Source: Microbacterium caowuchunii (GTDB lineage Bacteria > Actinomycetota > Actinomycetes > Actinomycetales > Microbacteriaceae). From it: DNA of 64,000 nt. The notes beneath the pieces are model-generated. The model worked only from the letters and a program-made list of their open reading frames with translations, was not told the DNA's origin and ran no database searches. The position numbers and the translations under genes were made by a program. The stretch is taken from contig NZ_CP044231.1 in assembly GCF_008727755.1 (NCBI RefSeq), positions 2,418,001-2,482,000 on the forward strand. Reading direction: 5' to 3'. Numbering within the stretch: position 1 is the stretch's first letter; each line of letters begins with the position of its first letter. Positions 44,842 to 53,431 of this stretch are shown here, one piece after another.

Positions 44842-46494
44842 ATGCCCACCGTCTCCGCCCATGTCGCCATCACCCTGGCCCGCCACATCCGAGAGGTCTT
44901 CGGGGTGATGGGAAACGGCAACGCCTACTTCCTCGATGCGCTGGAGCGGGAGACCGACGCGACGTACACCGCCGTGCGGCACGAGGCCGGTGCGGTCATC
45001 GCCGCGGACGCGTACCACCGGACCGGCGGAGGCCTCGGCGCGGCGACCGCGACGTACGGAGCCGGGTTCACGAACACCCTGACCGCCCTCGCCGAGGCGG
45101 TGCAGGCCCACGTGCCGCTGGTGCTCGTGGTGGGCGATGAACCGACATCGGGGCCGCGTCCCTGGGATGTGGACCAGATCGCCCTGGCCTCCGCGGTCGG
45201 CGCCCGCACCTACACCGTGGGGCGTACGGATGCGGCCGCCACCACCGCCATCGCGATCGAGCACGCGCTCTCCTACCGGGTACCCACCGTGCTCGCCATC
45301 CCCTACGACGTCGCGCGGCTGGAGGCGGGGCCCGTGCCGGCCACCCCCGCACCCGCCCTGCCCCCGGCGCACGGCATCGAGGGCGAGTTCGCGGCGCACG
45401 CCGTCCGTGAGCTCGCCGGCGCCCTCGCCCTGGCCGAGCGCCCGGTGCTGATCGCGGGCCGCGGCGCGTGGCTGTCCGGGGCGGGCGAGGCGCTCGGCGC
45501 ATTGGCCGACGCCACCGGGGCGCTGACGGCGACCACGGCGCTCGGGCGCGGGGTCTTCCCGGACGACCGGTTCGACCTCGGGGTCACCGGCGGATTCGGG
45601 GCGGAGGGCGCGATGGCCCTCGTCCGCTCTGCCGACGTCGCCGTCGTCTTCGGGGCCTCGCTGAACCAGTTCACGATGCGGTTCGGGGAACTCTTCGACC
45701 CGCGCACGCGCGTCGTCCAGGTCGATCTCGCCCCCGCCGCGACGCATCCGCACGTCGGGGGGTTCATCCGCGCCGACGCCGCCGTGGTCGCGCAGGAGCT
45801 CGTCCAGGAGCTGCGCCGGACCGGCGCATCCGCGTCCGGGTGGCGGGAGACGGTGGATGTGGCGGCCGCCCGGAGGCAGGACGGCGCCGCGGAGTTCGCC
45901 CCGGACGGCCGGCTGGATCCGCGCGCGGCCGCGATCCGCATCGCCGAGCTCCTCCCCGAGGACCGGGTGGTCGTCTCCGACGGGGGGCATTTCATCGGGT
46001 GGGCGAACATGTACTGGCCGGTGGCGGCATCCGACCGGATGGCGATGATCGGCACCGCGTACCAGTCCATCGGCCTGGGGATGGCGAGCGTCCCGGGCGC
46101 CGCCCGCGCACGCCGGGATGCCACGATCGTCCTGACCACGGGCGACGGGGGCGCACTGATGGCGTTGGCGGACCTCGAATCCGCCGTGCGGGTCGCGGCG
46201 GGACGGGGCATCGGCGTCGTCTGGAACGACGCCGCGTACGGCGCGGAGGTGAACCTCTACGGGCTGAAGGGTCTCGCGACCGAGCCCATGCTGATCCCCG
46301 AGGTGGACTTCGCGGGGCTCGCGACCGCCGTGGGGGCGGAGGGCGTCGTCGTGCGCCGGCTCGACGACCTCGGCGTCCTGCGCGACTGGGCCGGGCGCCC
46401 CGCCTCCGAACGGCCCTTCCTCCTGCTCGACCTGCGCATCTCGGGCTCGGTCATCGCGCCGTACCAGCAGGAGGTCATCCGGGTGAACTCCTGA
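44842..46494 (+). CDS. Thiamine-diphosphate-dependent enzyme (decarboxylase/synthase type)
   Basis: 550 residues with the three POX/AHAS-type domains. The catalytic Glu48 lies in RHEAGAVIAADAYHRT. The cofactor motif TTGDGGALMALADLE...IGVVWNDAAYGAEVN (about 432-475) is complete. It resembles acetolactate synthase, benzoylformate decarboxylase and phenylpyruvate decarboxylase; the sequence alone does not choose. Next to an aromatic-degradation cluster, decarboxylation of an aromatic 2-oxo-acid would fit. The start at 44842 (MPTVSAHVAITLARHIREVFG) matches the family N-terminus; the frame stays open upstream only as an antisense shadow of gabD. Confidence 0.82.
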   Translation: MPTVSAHVAITLARHIREVFGVMGNGNAYFLDALERETDATYTAVRHEAGAVIAADAYHRTGGGLGAATATYGAGFTNTLTALAEAVQAHVPLVLVVGDEPTSGPRPWDVDQIALASAVGARTYTVGRTDAAATTAIAIEHALSYRVPTVLAIPYDVARLEAGPVPATPAPALPPAHGIEGEFAAHAVRELAGALALAERPVLIAGRGAWLSGAGEALGALADATGALTATTALGRGVFPDDRFDLGVTGGFGAEGAMALVRSADVAVVFGASLNQFTMRFGELFDPRTRVVQVDLAPAATHPHVGGFIRADAAVVAQELVQELRRTGASASGWRETVDVAAARRQDGAAEFAPDGRLDPRAAAIRIAELLPEDRVVVSDGGHFIGWANMYWPVAASDRMAMIGTAYQSIGLGMASVPGAARARRDATIVLTTGDGGALMALADLESAVRVAAGRGIGVVWNDAAYGAEVNLYGLKGLATEPMLIPEVDFAGLATAVGAEGVVVRRLDDLGVLRDWAGRPASERPFLLLDLRISGSVIAPYQQEVIRVNS

Positions 46495-46515
46495 GCCGGC
46501 GACCTCTCCCGGGGG

Positions 46516-48399
46516 TCAGACCGCGGCACTCTCGCGCGCCGGCACCATCTGCTGCGCGAAGAAGTCGGCGAGTTCGGTCGTCGCCCCCAGCGGAAGCACG
46601 TGCGCGACGTACTGGTCCGGGCGCACCACCACGACCGCTCCGGAGGGAGCGATGCCCCGCAGTGCGAAGATGTCGGCATCGGGATGGACGGCGTAGATCT
46701 TCTCGTAGTCGACGAGTCCGAACGGCCCCACCCGGGGCAGGAAGATCGGCGGGATCCCGCTCATCTCGACGTCGGCATGCGACCGCGGGTACACGACCTT
46801 GACGTCGAAGACGCTGTCGATGTCGGCGCCCTCGGGAGTGAACCTGCGTACAGGCGATCCGTCCGCCGTCGCCAGCCACTGCGCCCATCCGGCGAGCGCC
46901 ACCGCGTCCCGGTCGGCGAAGGCGTAGATCCGCCAGCGGCCGTCGGCGCGGGCGTGGTGTCCGAGATGGGCCGGCACCGCGTCGCCGATGCGGACGACCG
47001 GCGCGGACTTCAGGCGTTTACCGATCGGGAACCCGGAGGCGAGTTCCTGATGCGTCGCCTCGCCCACGATCATGGAGGGCGGATACTGGGTCATGAAGCC
47101 CGCGGGGAACTCGGCGGTGCGCGTGTAGAACTCGGCGAGATCCTCGGGGCTGTTGAACTCCTCCGGCTTCTTCGCCATCAGCGTCGACCATTCCCGGTCG
47201 AAGTCGATGAGGTTCTGTGCGATCACCTGCCGCTCGGCGGAGTAGGTGCCCAGGAGCGACTCGGGTGCACGCCCGCTCAGCACCGAGCCGAGTTTCCAGC
47301 CCAGGTTGAAGCCGTCCTGCATGGACACGTTCATCCCCTGCCCCGCCTTCGCACTGTGGGTGTGGCATGCGTCACCGCAGATGAACACGTGCGGGGTGCG
47401 CGACGAACCCGAGCCCACGTCGTCGAACCCGTCGGTGACCCGGTGCCCGACTTCGTAGACGCTCCACCACGCGACGTCCTTCACGTCCAGCGCATAGGGA
47501 TGCAGGATGTCGTTCGCCTTCGCGATGATGGCCGCGAGCGGCGTCGCGCGGATCCGCCCGTCGTCACCTTCCGGCACCTCGCCGAGGTCCACGTACATCC
47601 GGAAGAGATGACCGCCTTCGCGGGGGATGTGGAGGATGCTGCCGGCACGGGACTGGATCGCGCACTTGATGCGGATGTCGGGGAAGTCGGTGACGGCCAG
47701 CACGTCCATGACGCCCCACGCGTGGGCGGCCTGCCCCCCGATGTGCCGACGCCCGATGGCCTCGCGCACGCGACTGCGCGCGCCGTCGCAGCCGACGACG
47801 TAGCCGGCACGGATCGTGCGCTCCCGTCCCTCGTGTTCCCCTGCGACGTCGCGCAGTGTGACAGACACGGGGCGATCCCCCTCGCCGACGGTGAGCCCGA
47901 CGAACTCGACACCGTAGTCGGGGGTGACCCGGGCGGGAGCGACCGCCGCGACCTCGGCGAAGTAGTCCAGCACACGGGCCTGATTGACGATCAGGTGCGG
48001 GAACTCGCTGATGCCGTGCGGATCGTCCGCCGCCCGCGCGGTACGGACGATGTTCTCGGGACGCTCGGGGTCCGGGGTCCAGAAGTTCATCTCGCAGATG
48101 CGGTACGCCTCGGCGGCGATGCGCTCGGCGAACCCGAAGGCCTGGAAGGTCTCGACGCTGCGCGCCTGGATCCCATCCGCCTGACCGATCGCGAGGCGCC
48201 CCGGACGCTTCTCGACGAGGCGGGTGGTGAGGGAGGGATACTGCGCGAGCTGGGCCGCGAGGAGCATGCCGGCCGGTCCCGACCCCACGATGAGGACGTC
48301 GACCTCCTCCGGGATCTCCTCCGGGCGCTCGACGCCGGTGCCGGCGGCAGGCTGCACCCGCGGATCGGTGGAGACGTAACCGTGGTGGTGGAACTGCAT
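46516..48399 (-). CDS. mobA: Aromatic FAD monooxygenase, MobA (3-hydroxybenzoate 4-monooxygenase) type
   Basis: 627 residues. MQFHHHGYVS at the start, VLIVGSGPAGMLLAAQLA (FAD, about 35-52), AIGQADGIQARSVETFQAFGFAERI, SEFPHLIVNQARVLDY, GAWGVMDVLAVTDFPD-like AWGVMDVLAVTDFPDIR, and ICGDACHTHSAKAGQGMNVSMQDGFNLGWKL (about 340) match MobA of Comamonas closely from memory. The thioredoxin-like C-terminal domain of phenol hydroxylases is present. It adds an ortho hydroxyl to a phenol. In this cluster the product may be 3,4-dihydroxyphenylacetate rather than protocatechuate. AAGGA is 8 bases before the ATG; MPM at 48405 is an alternative. Divergent from the FAH-RraA gene. Confidence 0.85.
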   Translation of the reverse strand: MQFHHHGYVSTDPRVQPAAGTGVERPEEIPEEVDVLIVGSGPAGMLLAAQLAQYPSLTTRLVEKRPGRLAIGQADGIQARSVETFQAFGFAERIAAEAYRICEMNFWTPDPERPENIVRTARAADDPHGISEFPHLIVNQARVLDYFAEVAAVAPARVTPDYGVEFVGLTVGEGDRPVSVTLRDVAGEHEGRERTIRAGYVVGCDGARSRVREAIGRRHIGGQAAHAWGVMDVLAVTDFPDIRIKCAIQSRAGSILHIPREGGHLFRMYVDLGEVPEGDDGRIRATPLAAIIAKANDILHPYALDVKDVAWWSVYEVGHRVTDGFDDVGSGSSRTPHVFICGDACHTHSAKAGQGMNVSMQDGFNLGWKLGSVLSGRAPESLLGTYSAERQVIAQNLIDFDREWSTLMAKKPEEFNSPEDLAEFYTRTAEFPAGFMTQYPPSMIVGEATHQELASGFPIGKRLKSAPVVRIGDAVPAHLGHHARADGRWRIYAFADRDAVALAGWAQWLATADGSPVRRFTPEGADIDSVFDVKVVYPRSHADVEMSGIPPIFLPRVGPFGLVDYEKIYAVHPDADIFALRGIAPSGAVVVVRPDQYVAHVLPLGATTELADFFAQQMVPARESAAV

Positions 48400-48467
48400 C
48401 GGCATGGTCCTTCCCGGGGAGGACTCCGTCGTCCCTTCCCCGCCGCTCCGCGGTCCGCCGGGACGGT

Positions 48468-48512
48468 TGCCGCAGATGCCCCAGATCATATACGATCCTC
48501 TGCAACACGCAA
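48468..48512. promoter_or_regulatory. Back-to-back promoters sharing one GntR-type operator
   Basis: Rightward: TTGCCG (48468-48473), 17 bases, TACGAT (48491-48496). Leftward: TTGCGT (48512-48507), 16 bases, TATGAT (48490-48485). The two -10 boxes sit side by side and together make ATCATATACGAT (48485-48496), a near-perfect palindrome with the TATA(C/T) core common for FCD-GntR sites. One bound repressor would block both the hydroxylase and the catabolic operon. Confidence 0.7.
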
Positions 48513-48526
48513 GAGCGAGGGAGCTC

Positions 48527-50008
48527 ATGACCTCAGACGGCATCGACGCGGATGCGGCGGACCCGCGCTTCCGCGCGCTCCCCCGGCGTCCCGGCAAGAT
48601 CATCGCCGTCCACCTCAACTACGCGTCCCGCGCGGACCAGCGCGGACGACGTCCGGCGCACCCCTCGTACTTCCTGAAACCCTCGAGCTCCGTCGCGGCC
48701 ACCGGAGGGACGGTCGAGAGACCCGCAGGCACCGAGTTGCTCGCCTTCGAGGGGGAGATCGCCCTCGTCATCGGAGACCCGGCCCATCGCGTCGACTCCG
48801 GATCCGCCTGGGATCATGTCGCATGGGTGACGGCGGCGGACGACCTGGGCCTCTACGACCTCCGCGCGAACGACAAGGGGTCGAACCTGCGCTCCAAGGG
48901 CCGCGACGGCTTCACGCCCCTCGGACCGGGCCTGATCGACGCGCGCACCGTCGATCCCGCGATGCTCCGGGTGCGCACCTGGCTGAACGGGGAGATCGTG
49001 CAGGAGGACACCACCGCCGGTCTCCTGTTCCCGCTTCCGCAGCTGGTCGCGGACCTCTCCCAGCACCTGACCCTCGAGACCGGGGACGTCATCCTCACCG
49101 GCACCCCGGCCGGCTCCTCCGTGGCCGCGCCCGGTGACGTCATCGAGGTCGAGGTGGACGTCCCGGGCGGACCCCGCACGGGACGACTCGTCACCACGGT
49201 GGTCGACGGCGACCGGGGATTCGACCCCGGGCTGGGCTCGCTGCCGAGCACGGACGACGCGCAACGCGAGGACGCCTGGGGATCCCGTGCCGCGGCGGGA
49301 CTGCCGCCCATCGGCCCGACGCTCTCCCCGGCCCTCCGCGCGAAGCTCGAGCAGGTGCCGGTCGCCGCCCTCTCGCAACAGCTGCGCAGACGCGGTCTCG
49401 ACGACGTGACCATCGACGGGGTCCGTCCGATGCATCCTGACCGCCGGCTCATCGGCACGGCCCGAACACTGCGGTTCGTCCCGCTGCGGGCGGACCTGTT
49501 CGCCGCGCACGGGGGCGGGTACAACGCGCAGAAGCGCGCCTTCGACGCGGTGGGCGCGGGTGAGGTCATCGTGATCGAGGCCCGCGGGGAGACGGGATCC
49601 GGCACGCTCGGCGACATCCTCGCCCTCCGCGCACACGCCCGCGGAGCAGCGGGCATCGTGACCGACGGCGGCGTCCGGGACCACGACGCCGTCGCGGCGG
49701 TCGGCCTCCCCGTCTACAGCGCGGGCGCGCACCCCGCGGTGCTCGGACGCAAGCACGTTCCCTGGGATCTCGACGTGACGATCGGATGCGGCGGCACCAC
49801 GGTGCAGCCGGGTGACATCATCGTCGGCGACGCGGACGGGGTCATCGTGGTGCCGCCCGCCCTCGCCGAAGAGGTCGTGGACGCCGCGCTCGCCCAGGAG
49901 TCGGAGGACGCCTGGATCGCCGCCCGCGTCGCCGAGGGGAATCCGATCGAGGGACTCTTCCCGATGAACGCCGCCTGGCGCGCCCGCTACGACGGGGAGC
50001 GGCGGTGA
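48527..50008 (+). CDS. Fusion of fumarylacetoacetate-hydrolase-type and RraA-type domains
   Basis: 493 residues from the ATG with GAGGGAGCTC before it. Residues about 20-260 are a FAH/HpaG-type domain: KIIAVHLNYASRA, KPSSSVAATGG, LLAFEGEIALVIG, and metal ligands around ANDKGSNLR and LETGDVILTGTPAGSS. Residues about 290-490 are an RraA/HMG-aldolase-type domain: GTARTLRFVPLR, GEVIVIEARGETGSGTLGDILALRA, GAAGIVTDGGVRDHDAV, and GDADGVIVVPPALAEEV. HpaG enzymes normally have two FAH halves that decarboxylate and isomerise the pathway intermediate. RraA relatives decarboxylate beta-keto acids. This pairing may replace a missing step. Confidence 0.85.
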   Translation: MTSDGIDADAADPRFRALPRRPGKIIAVHLNYASRADQRGRRPAHPSYFLKPSSSVAATGGTVERPAGTELLAFEGEIALVIGDPAHRVDSGSAWDHVAWVTAADDLGLYDLRANDKGSNLRSKGRDGFTPLGPGLIDARTVDPAMLRVRTWLNGEIVQEDTTAGLLFPLPQLVADLSQHLTLETGDVILTGTPAGSSVAAPGDVIEVEVDVPGGPRTGRLVTTVVDGDRGFDPGLGSLPSTDDAQREDAWGSRAAAGLPPIGPTLSPALRAKLEQVPVAALSQQLRRRGLDDVTIDGVRPMHPDRRLIGTARTLRFVPLRADLFAAHGGGYNAQKRAFDAVGAGEVIVIEARGETGSGTLGDILALRAHARGAAGIVTDGGVRDHDAVAAVGLPVYSAGAHPAVLGRKHVPWDLDVTIGCGGTTVQPGDIIVGDADGVIVVPPALAEEVVDAALAQESEDAWIAARVAEGNPIEGLFPMNAAWRARYDGERR

Positions 50009-50691
50009 CCGGCATCGTGCTCAGCAAGTCCGAACGCGCCTATCAGTGGGTGCGCGGCCGGATCACCGGGCGCGAGTACGCCGCCGGACACCGTCTGGTG
50101 CTCGGCACCATCGCCGACGAGCTCGAGATGAGCGTCGTCCCGGTGCGTGAGGCCATCCGGCGCCTCGAGGCGGAAGGGCTGGTGAGCTTCGAGCGCAACG
50201 TCGGCGCACGCGTGGTGTTCCTCGATGAGAGCGAGTACGTCTTCGCGATGCAGACCCTCGGCCTCGTGGAGGGATCCGCCACCGCACTCTCGGCGCCCCT
50301 GCTCACGGCGGAGGACCTGGATCGTGCCCTGGCCGTCAACGACCGGATGCAGGCGCTCCTCGACGACTTCGACCCGCACGAGTTCACCCGCCTCAATCAG
50401 CGGTTCCACTCCGTCCTCTACGAACCGTGCCCGAATCCGCACCTGCTGGATCTCGTGCACCGCGGATGGGGGCGGCTCGCGCACCTGCGGGACAGCTCCT
50501 TCGCCTTCGTGCCCGGTCGCGCACGGCACTCCGTCGCCGAGCACGTCGAGATCATCCGGCTCATCCGCTCCGGTGCCGATCCGCTCGAGATCGAGCTGGC
50601 GGCACGCAACCACCGCTGGCGCACGATGGACGCCTTCCTCGCCGCTCGTCGTGACGACGGGACCGCACCGAACCCCTCGGAGACACCATGA
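50005..50691 (+). CDS. FCD-type GntR regulator of the homoprotocatechuate cluster
   Basis: 228 residues from a GTG in a GTGA overlap. Winged helix at about 8-72 (AYQWVRGRITGREYAAGHRLVLGTIADELEMSVVPVREAIRRLEAEGLV). The FCD domain follows with Asp (NDRMQALLDDFD region), His (NQRFHSVLYEP), His (HVEIIRLI) and His (AARNHRWRT) in the usual ligand positions. It lies inside the operon it probably represses and most likely binds the palindrome at 48485-48496. The effector should be a pathway acid. Confidence 0.85.
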   Translation: MTGIVLSKSERAYQWVRGRITGREYAAGHRLVLGTIADELEMSVVPVREAIRRLEAEGLVSFERNVGARVVFLDESEYVFAMQTLGLVEGSATALSAPLLTAEDLDRALAVNDRMQALLDDFDPHEFTRLNQRFHSVLYEPCPNPHLLDLVHRGWGRLAHLRDSSFAFVPGRARHSVAEHVEIIRLIRSGADPLEIELAARNHRWRTMDAFLAARRDDGTAPNPSETP

Positions 50692-52250
50692 CCGACAGCT
50701 CCGCACCGGCCCCTGGGCGGCACGTCCCCGAGGGGCTTCCGGAACGCATCCGGCACTACATCGACGGGGCCCTCGTCGACTCGATCGACGGCGCCACATT
50801 CGACGTGCTGGAGCCCGTGTCGAACGAGGTGTACGTCCGGGCCGCCGCCGGCCGGGAGGCCGACATCGCGTCGGCCGTCGCTGCCGCCACGCGGGCCTTC
50901 GACGAGGGGCCCTGGCCCCGGATGCTGCCCCGCGAACGCTCCCGCATCCTGCACCGCATCGCGGACATCGTCGAGTCCCGCGACGCCCGGCTCGCCGAGC
51001 TGGAGTCGTTCGACTCGGGCCTGCCGATCACGCAGGCCCTCGGCCAGGCCCGCCGCGCAGCCGAGAACTTCCGCTTCTTCGCCGATCTGATCGTGGCCCA
51101 GGCCGACGACACGTTCAAGGTGCCGGGTCGGCAGATCAATTACGTCAACCGCAAGCCGATCGGCGTGGCCGGACTCATCACGCCGTGGAACACGCCGTTC
51201 ATGCTCGAGTCGTGGAAGCTCGGCCCCGCGCTCGCGACGGGCAACACCGTGGTGCTCAAACCCGCCGAGTTCACGCCGCTGTCCGCATCCCTCTGGCCGG
51301 AGATCTTCGAGGAGGCGGGGCTGCCGCGGGGCGTGTTCAACCTCGTCCACGGGCTGGGCGAGGAGGCCGGCGACGCACTCGTGCGGCACCCCGGCGTGCC
51401 GCTCATCTCCTTCACCGGCGAGAGCCGCACGGGCCAGCTCATCTTCGCCAACGCCGCCCCGTTCCTCAAAGGCCTGTCGATGGAGCTCGGCGGCAAGAGC
51501 CCCGCGATCGTGTTCGCCGACGCCGATCTGGACGCCGCGATCGACGCCACGATCTTCGGCGTGTTCTCGCTCAACGGCGAGCGCTGCACCGCCGGATCCC
51601 GCATCCTCGTCCAGCGGGAGGTGTACGACGAGTTCGTCGAGCGGTACGCCGCCCAGGCGGAACGCGTCAGAGTCGGCTACCCGCACGACCCGGAGACCGA
51701 GGTCGGCGCGCTCGTGCACCCGGAACACTTCGCGAAGGTCATGCGCTACGTCGAGATCGGCAAGTCCGAAGGGCGGCTGGTCGCCGGCGGCGGACGGCCG
51801 GAGGGCTACGCGTTCGGCAACTTCGTCGCCCCCACGGTCTTCGCGGATGTCCCTCCGGACGCGCGGATCTTCCAGGAGGAGATCTTCGGCCCGGTCGTGT
51901 CGATCACCCCGTTCGACACCGAGGAGGAGGCGCTCGCCCTCGCGAACGACACGAAGTACGGTCTCGCCGCCTACGTGTGGACGAACGACCTGAAACGGGC
52001 GCACAACGTCGCTCAGGCGATCGAGGCCGGCATGGTGTGGCTGAACTCGAACAACGTCCGTGACCTGCGCACACCGTTCGGCGGGGTGAAGGCCTCGGGT
52101 CTCGGCCACGAGGGCGGATACCGCTCGATCGACTTCTACACCGACCAGCAGGCCGTGCACATCACGCTCGGCGACGTGCACAACCCCACCTTCGGCAAGC
52201 ACCCGTCCCCGGACGAGGTCGCCGCCGCATCCGCGGATGCCGAGAGCTGA
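50688..52250 (+). CDS. hpaE: 5-carboxymethyl-2-hydroxymuconate semialdehyde dehydrogenase
   Basis: 520 residues. Aldehyde dehydrogenase motifs: LITPWNTPFMLESWKLGPALATGNTVVLKPAE, MELGGKSPAIVFADADLD with the Glu, and FSLNGERCTAGSRILV with catalytic Cys300. NGERCTAGSR and the C-terminal NVRDLRTPFGGVKASGLGHEGG are typical of HpaE. It oxidises the ring-cleavage semialdehyde to the tricarboxylate. ATGA overlap with the regulator shows tight coupling. The tail of about 20 residues is Ala/Ser-rich. Confidence 0.92.
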   Translation: MTDSSAPAPGRHVPEGLPERIRHYIDGALVDSIDGATFDVLEPVSNEVYVRAAAGREADIASAVAAATRAFDEGPWPRMLPRERSRILHRIADIVESRDARLAELESFDSGLPITQALGQARRAAENFRFFADLIVAQADDTFKVPGRQINYVNRKPIGVAGLITPWNTPFMLESWKLGPALATGNTVVLKPAEFTPLSASLWPEIFEEAGLPRGVFNLVHGLGEEAGDALVRHPGVPLISFTGESRTGQLIFANAAPFLKGLSMELGGKSPAIVFADADLDAAIDATIFGVFSLNGERCTAGSRILVQREVYDEFVERYAAQAERVRVGYPHDPETEVGALVHPEHFAKVMRYVEIGKSEGRLVAGGGRPEGYAFGNFVAPTVFADVPPDARIFQEEIFGPVVSITPFDTEEEALALANDTKYGLAAYVWTNDLKRAHNVAQAIEAGMVWLNSNNVRDLRTPFGGVKASGLGHEGGYRSIDFYTDQQAVHITLGDVHNPTFGKHPSPDEVAAASADAES

Positions 52251-52273
52251 GCCCAGAGAGCAAGGACGCTGAC

Positions 52274-53431
52274 ATGACCCGTCTCGACGCCCGCACCCCC
52301 ACCTCGTCGGGCTTCTCCGTCTCGCAGGAGGCGCCGATCCACTCCGACGACCCGATCCCGACGCCGATGGCACCGGCGCCCGACATCCTCCGCTGCGCCT
52401 ACATGGAACTCGTCGTCTCCGATCTCGCCGCATCCCGCTCGTTCTACGTGGACGTCCTCGGGTTGTACGTCACGGAGGAGGATGCGGATGCGGTGTACCT
52501 GCGTACCACCGAGGAGTTCATCCACCACAACCTCGTGCTGCGCCGGGGACCGGTGCCCGCCGTCGCGGCGTTCTCCTACCGGGTGCGCACCCCGGAGGAC
52601 CTCGACCGGGCGGTCGCGTTCTACACCGAACTCGGCTGCCGCGTCGTGCGTCGCCCGGACGGCTTCACCCGCGGCATCGGCGACTCCGTGCGTGTGGAGG
52701 ACCCGCTCGGCTTCCCCTACGAGTTCTTCCACGACACCCGGCACGTCGAACGGCTCTCCTGGCGCTACGACCTGCACACCCCGGGCGAGCTGGTGCGGCT
52801 GGACCACTTCAACCAGGTCACCCCCGACGTGCCGCGGGCGGTGAAGTTCATGCAGGACCTGGGCTTCCGGGTGACCGAGGACATCCAGGACGACGAGGGC
52901 ACCGTGTACGCGGCCTGGATGCGGCGCAAGCCCACCGTGCACGACACCGCGATGACCGGTGGGGACGGACCGCGGATGCACCACATCGCGTTCGCCACCC
53001 ACGAGAAGCACAACATCCTCGCGATCTGCGACAAGCTCGGCGCGCTGCGCATGTCGGACCGCATCGAGCGTGGCCCGGGCCGCCACGGCGTGTCCAATGC
53101 GTTCTACCTGTATCTGCGCGACCCCGACGGACACCGCGTGGAGATCTACACGCAGGACTACTACACCGGCGACCCGGACAACCCGGTCATCACCTGGGAC
53201 GTCCACGACAACCAGCGTCGCGACTGGTGGGGAAACCCCGTCGTGCCCTCCTGGTACACCGAGGCCTCCCTGGTGCTCGACCTGGACGGCGAACCGCAGC
53301 CGGTGACCACTCGCACCGACGCCAGCGAGATGGCGGTCACGATCGGTGCGGACGGCTTCTCCTACACCCGCCCCGAGCCTGCGGCACCCGTGGTCGCGCA
53401 GGGCGAGTACAAGCTCGGGAACCAGCTCTGA
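52274..53431 (+). CDS. hpaD: 3,4-dihydroxyphenylacetate 2,3-dioxygenase (type I extradiol)
   Basis: 385 residues of the vicinal-oxygen-chelate fold, close in length to the Brevibacterium and Arthrobacter enzymes. Metal ligands are His178 (LDHFNQVTPD), one of His236/His237 (MHHIAFAT), and Glu290. The extradiol signature HGVSNAFYLYLRDPDGHRVE is complete, beginning at His271. It opens the ring of homoprotocatechuate between C2 and C3, using Fe(II) or Mn(II). The 35-residue N-terminal extension is Pro/Ser-rich. AAGGA precedes the ATG; stop overlaps hpaH by one base. Confidence 0.93.
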   Translation: MTRLDARTPTSSGFSVSQEAPIHSDDPIPTPMAPAPDILRCAYMELVVSDLAASRSFYVDVLGLYVTEEDADAVYLRTTEEFIHHNLVLRRGPVPAVAAFSYRVRTPEDLDRAVAFYTELGCRVVRRPDGFTRGIGDSVRVEDPLGFPYEFFHDTRHVERLSWRYDLHTPGELVRLDHFNQVTPDVPRAVKFMQDLGFRVTEDIQDDEGTVYAAWMRRKPTVHDTAMTGGDGPRMHHIAFATHEKHNILAICDKLGALRMSDRIERGPGRHGVSNAFYLYLRDPDGHRVEIYTQDYYTGDPDNPVITWDVHDNQRRDWWGNPVVPSWYTEASLVLDLDGEPQPVTTRTDASEMAVTIGADGFSYTRPEPAAPVVAQGEYKLGNQL

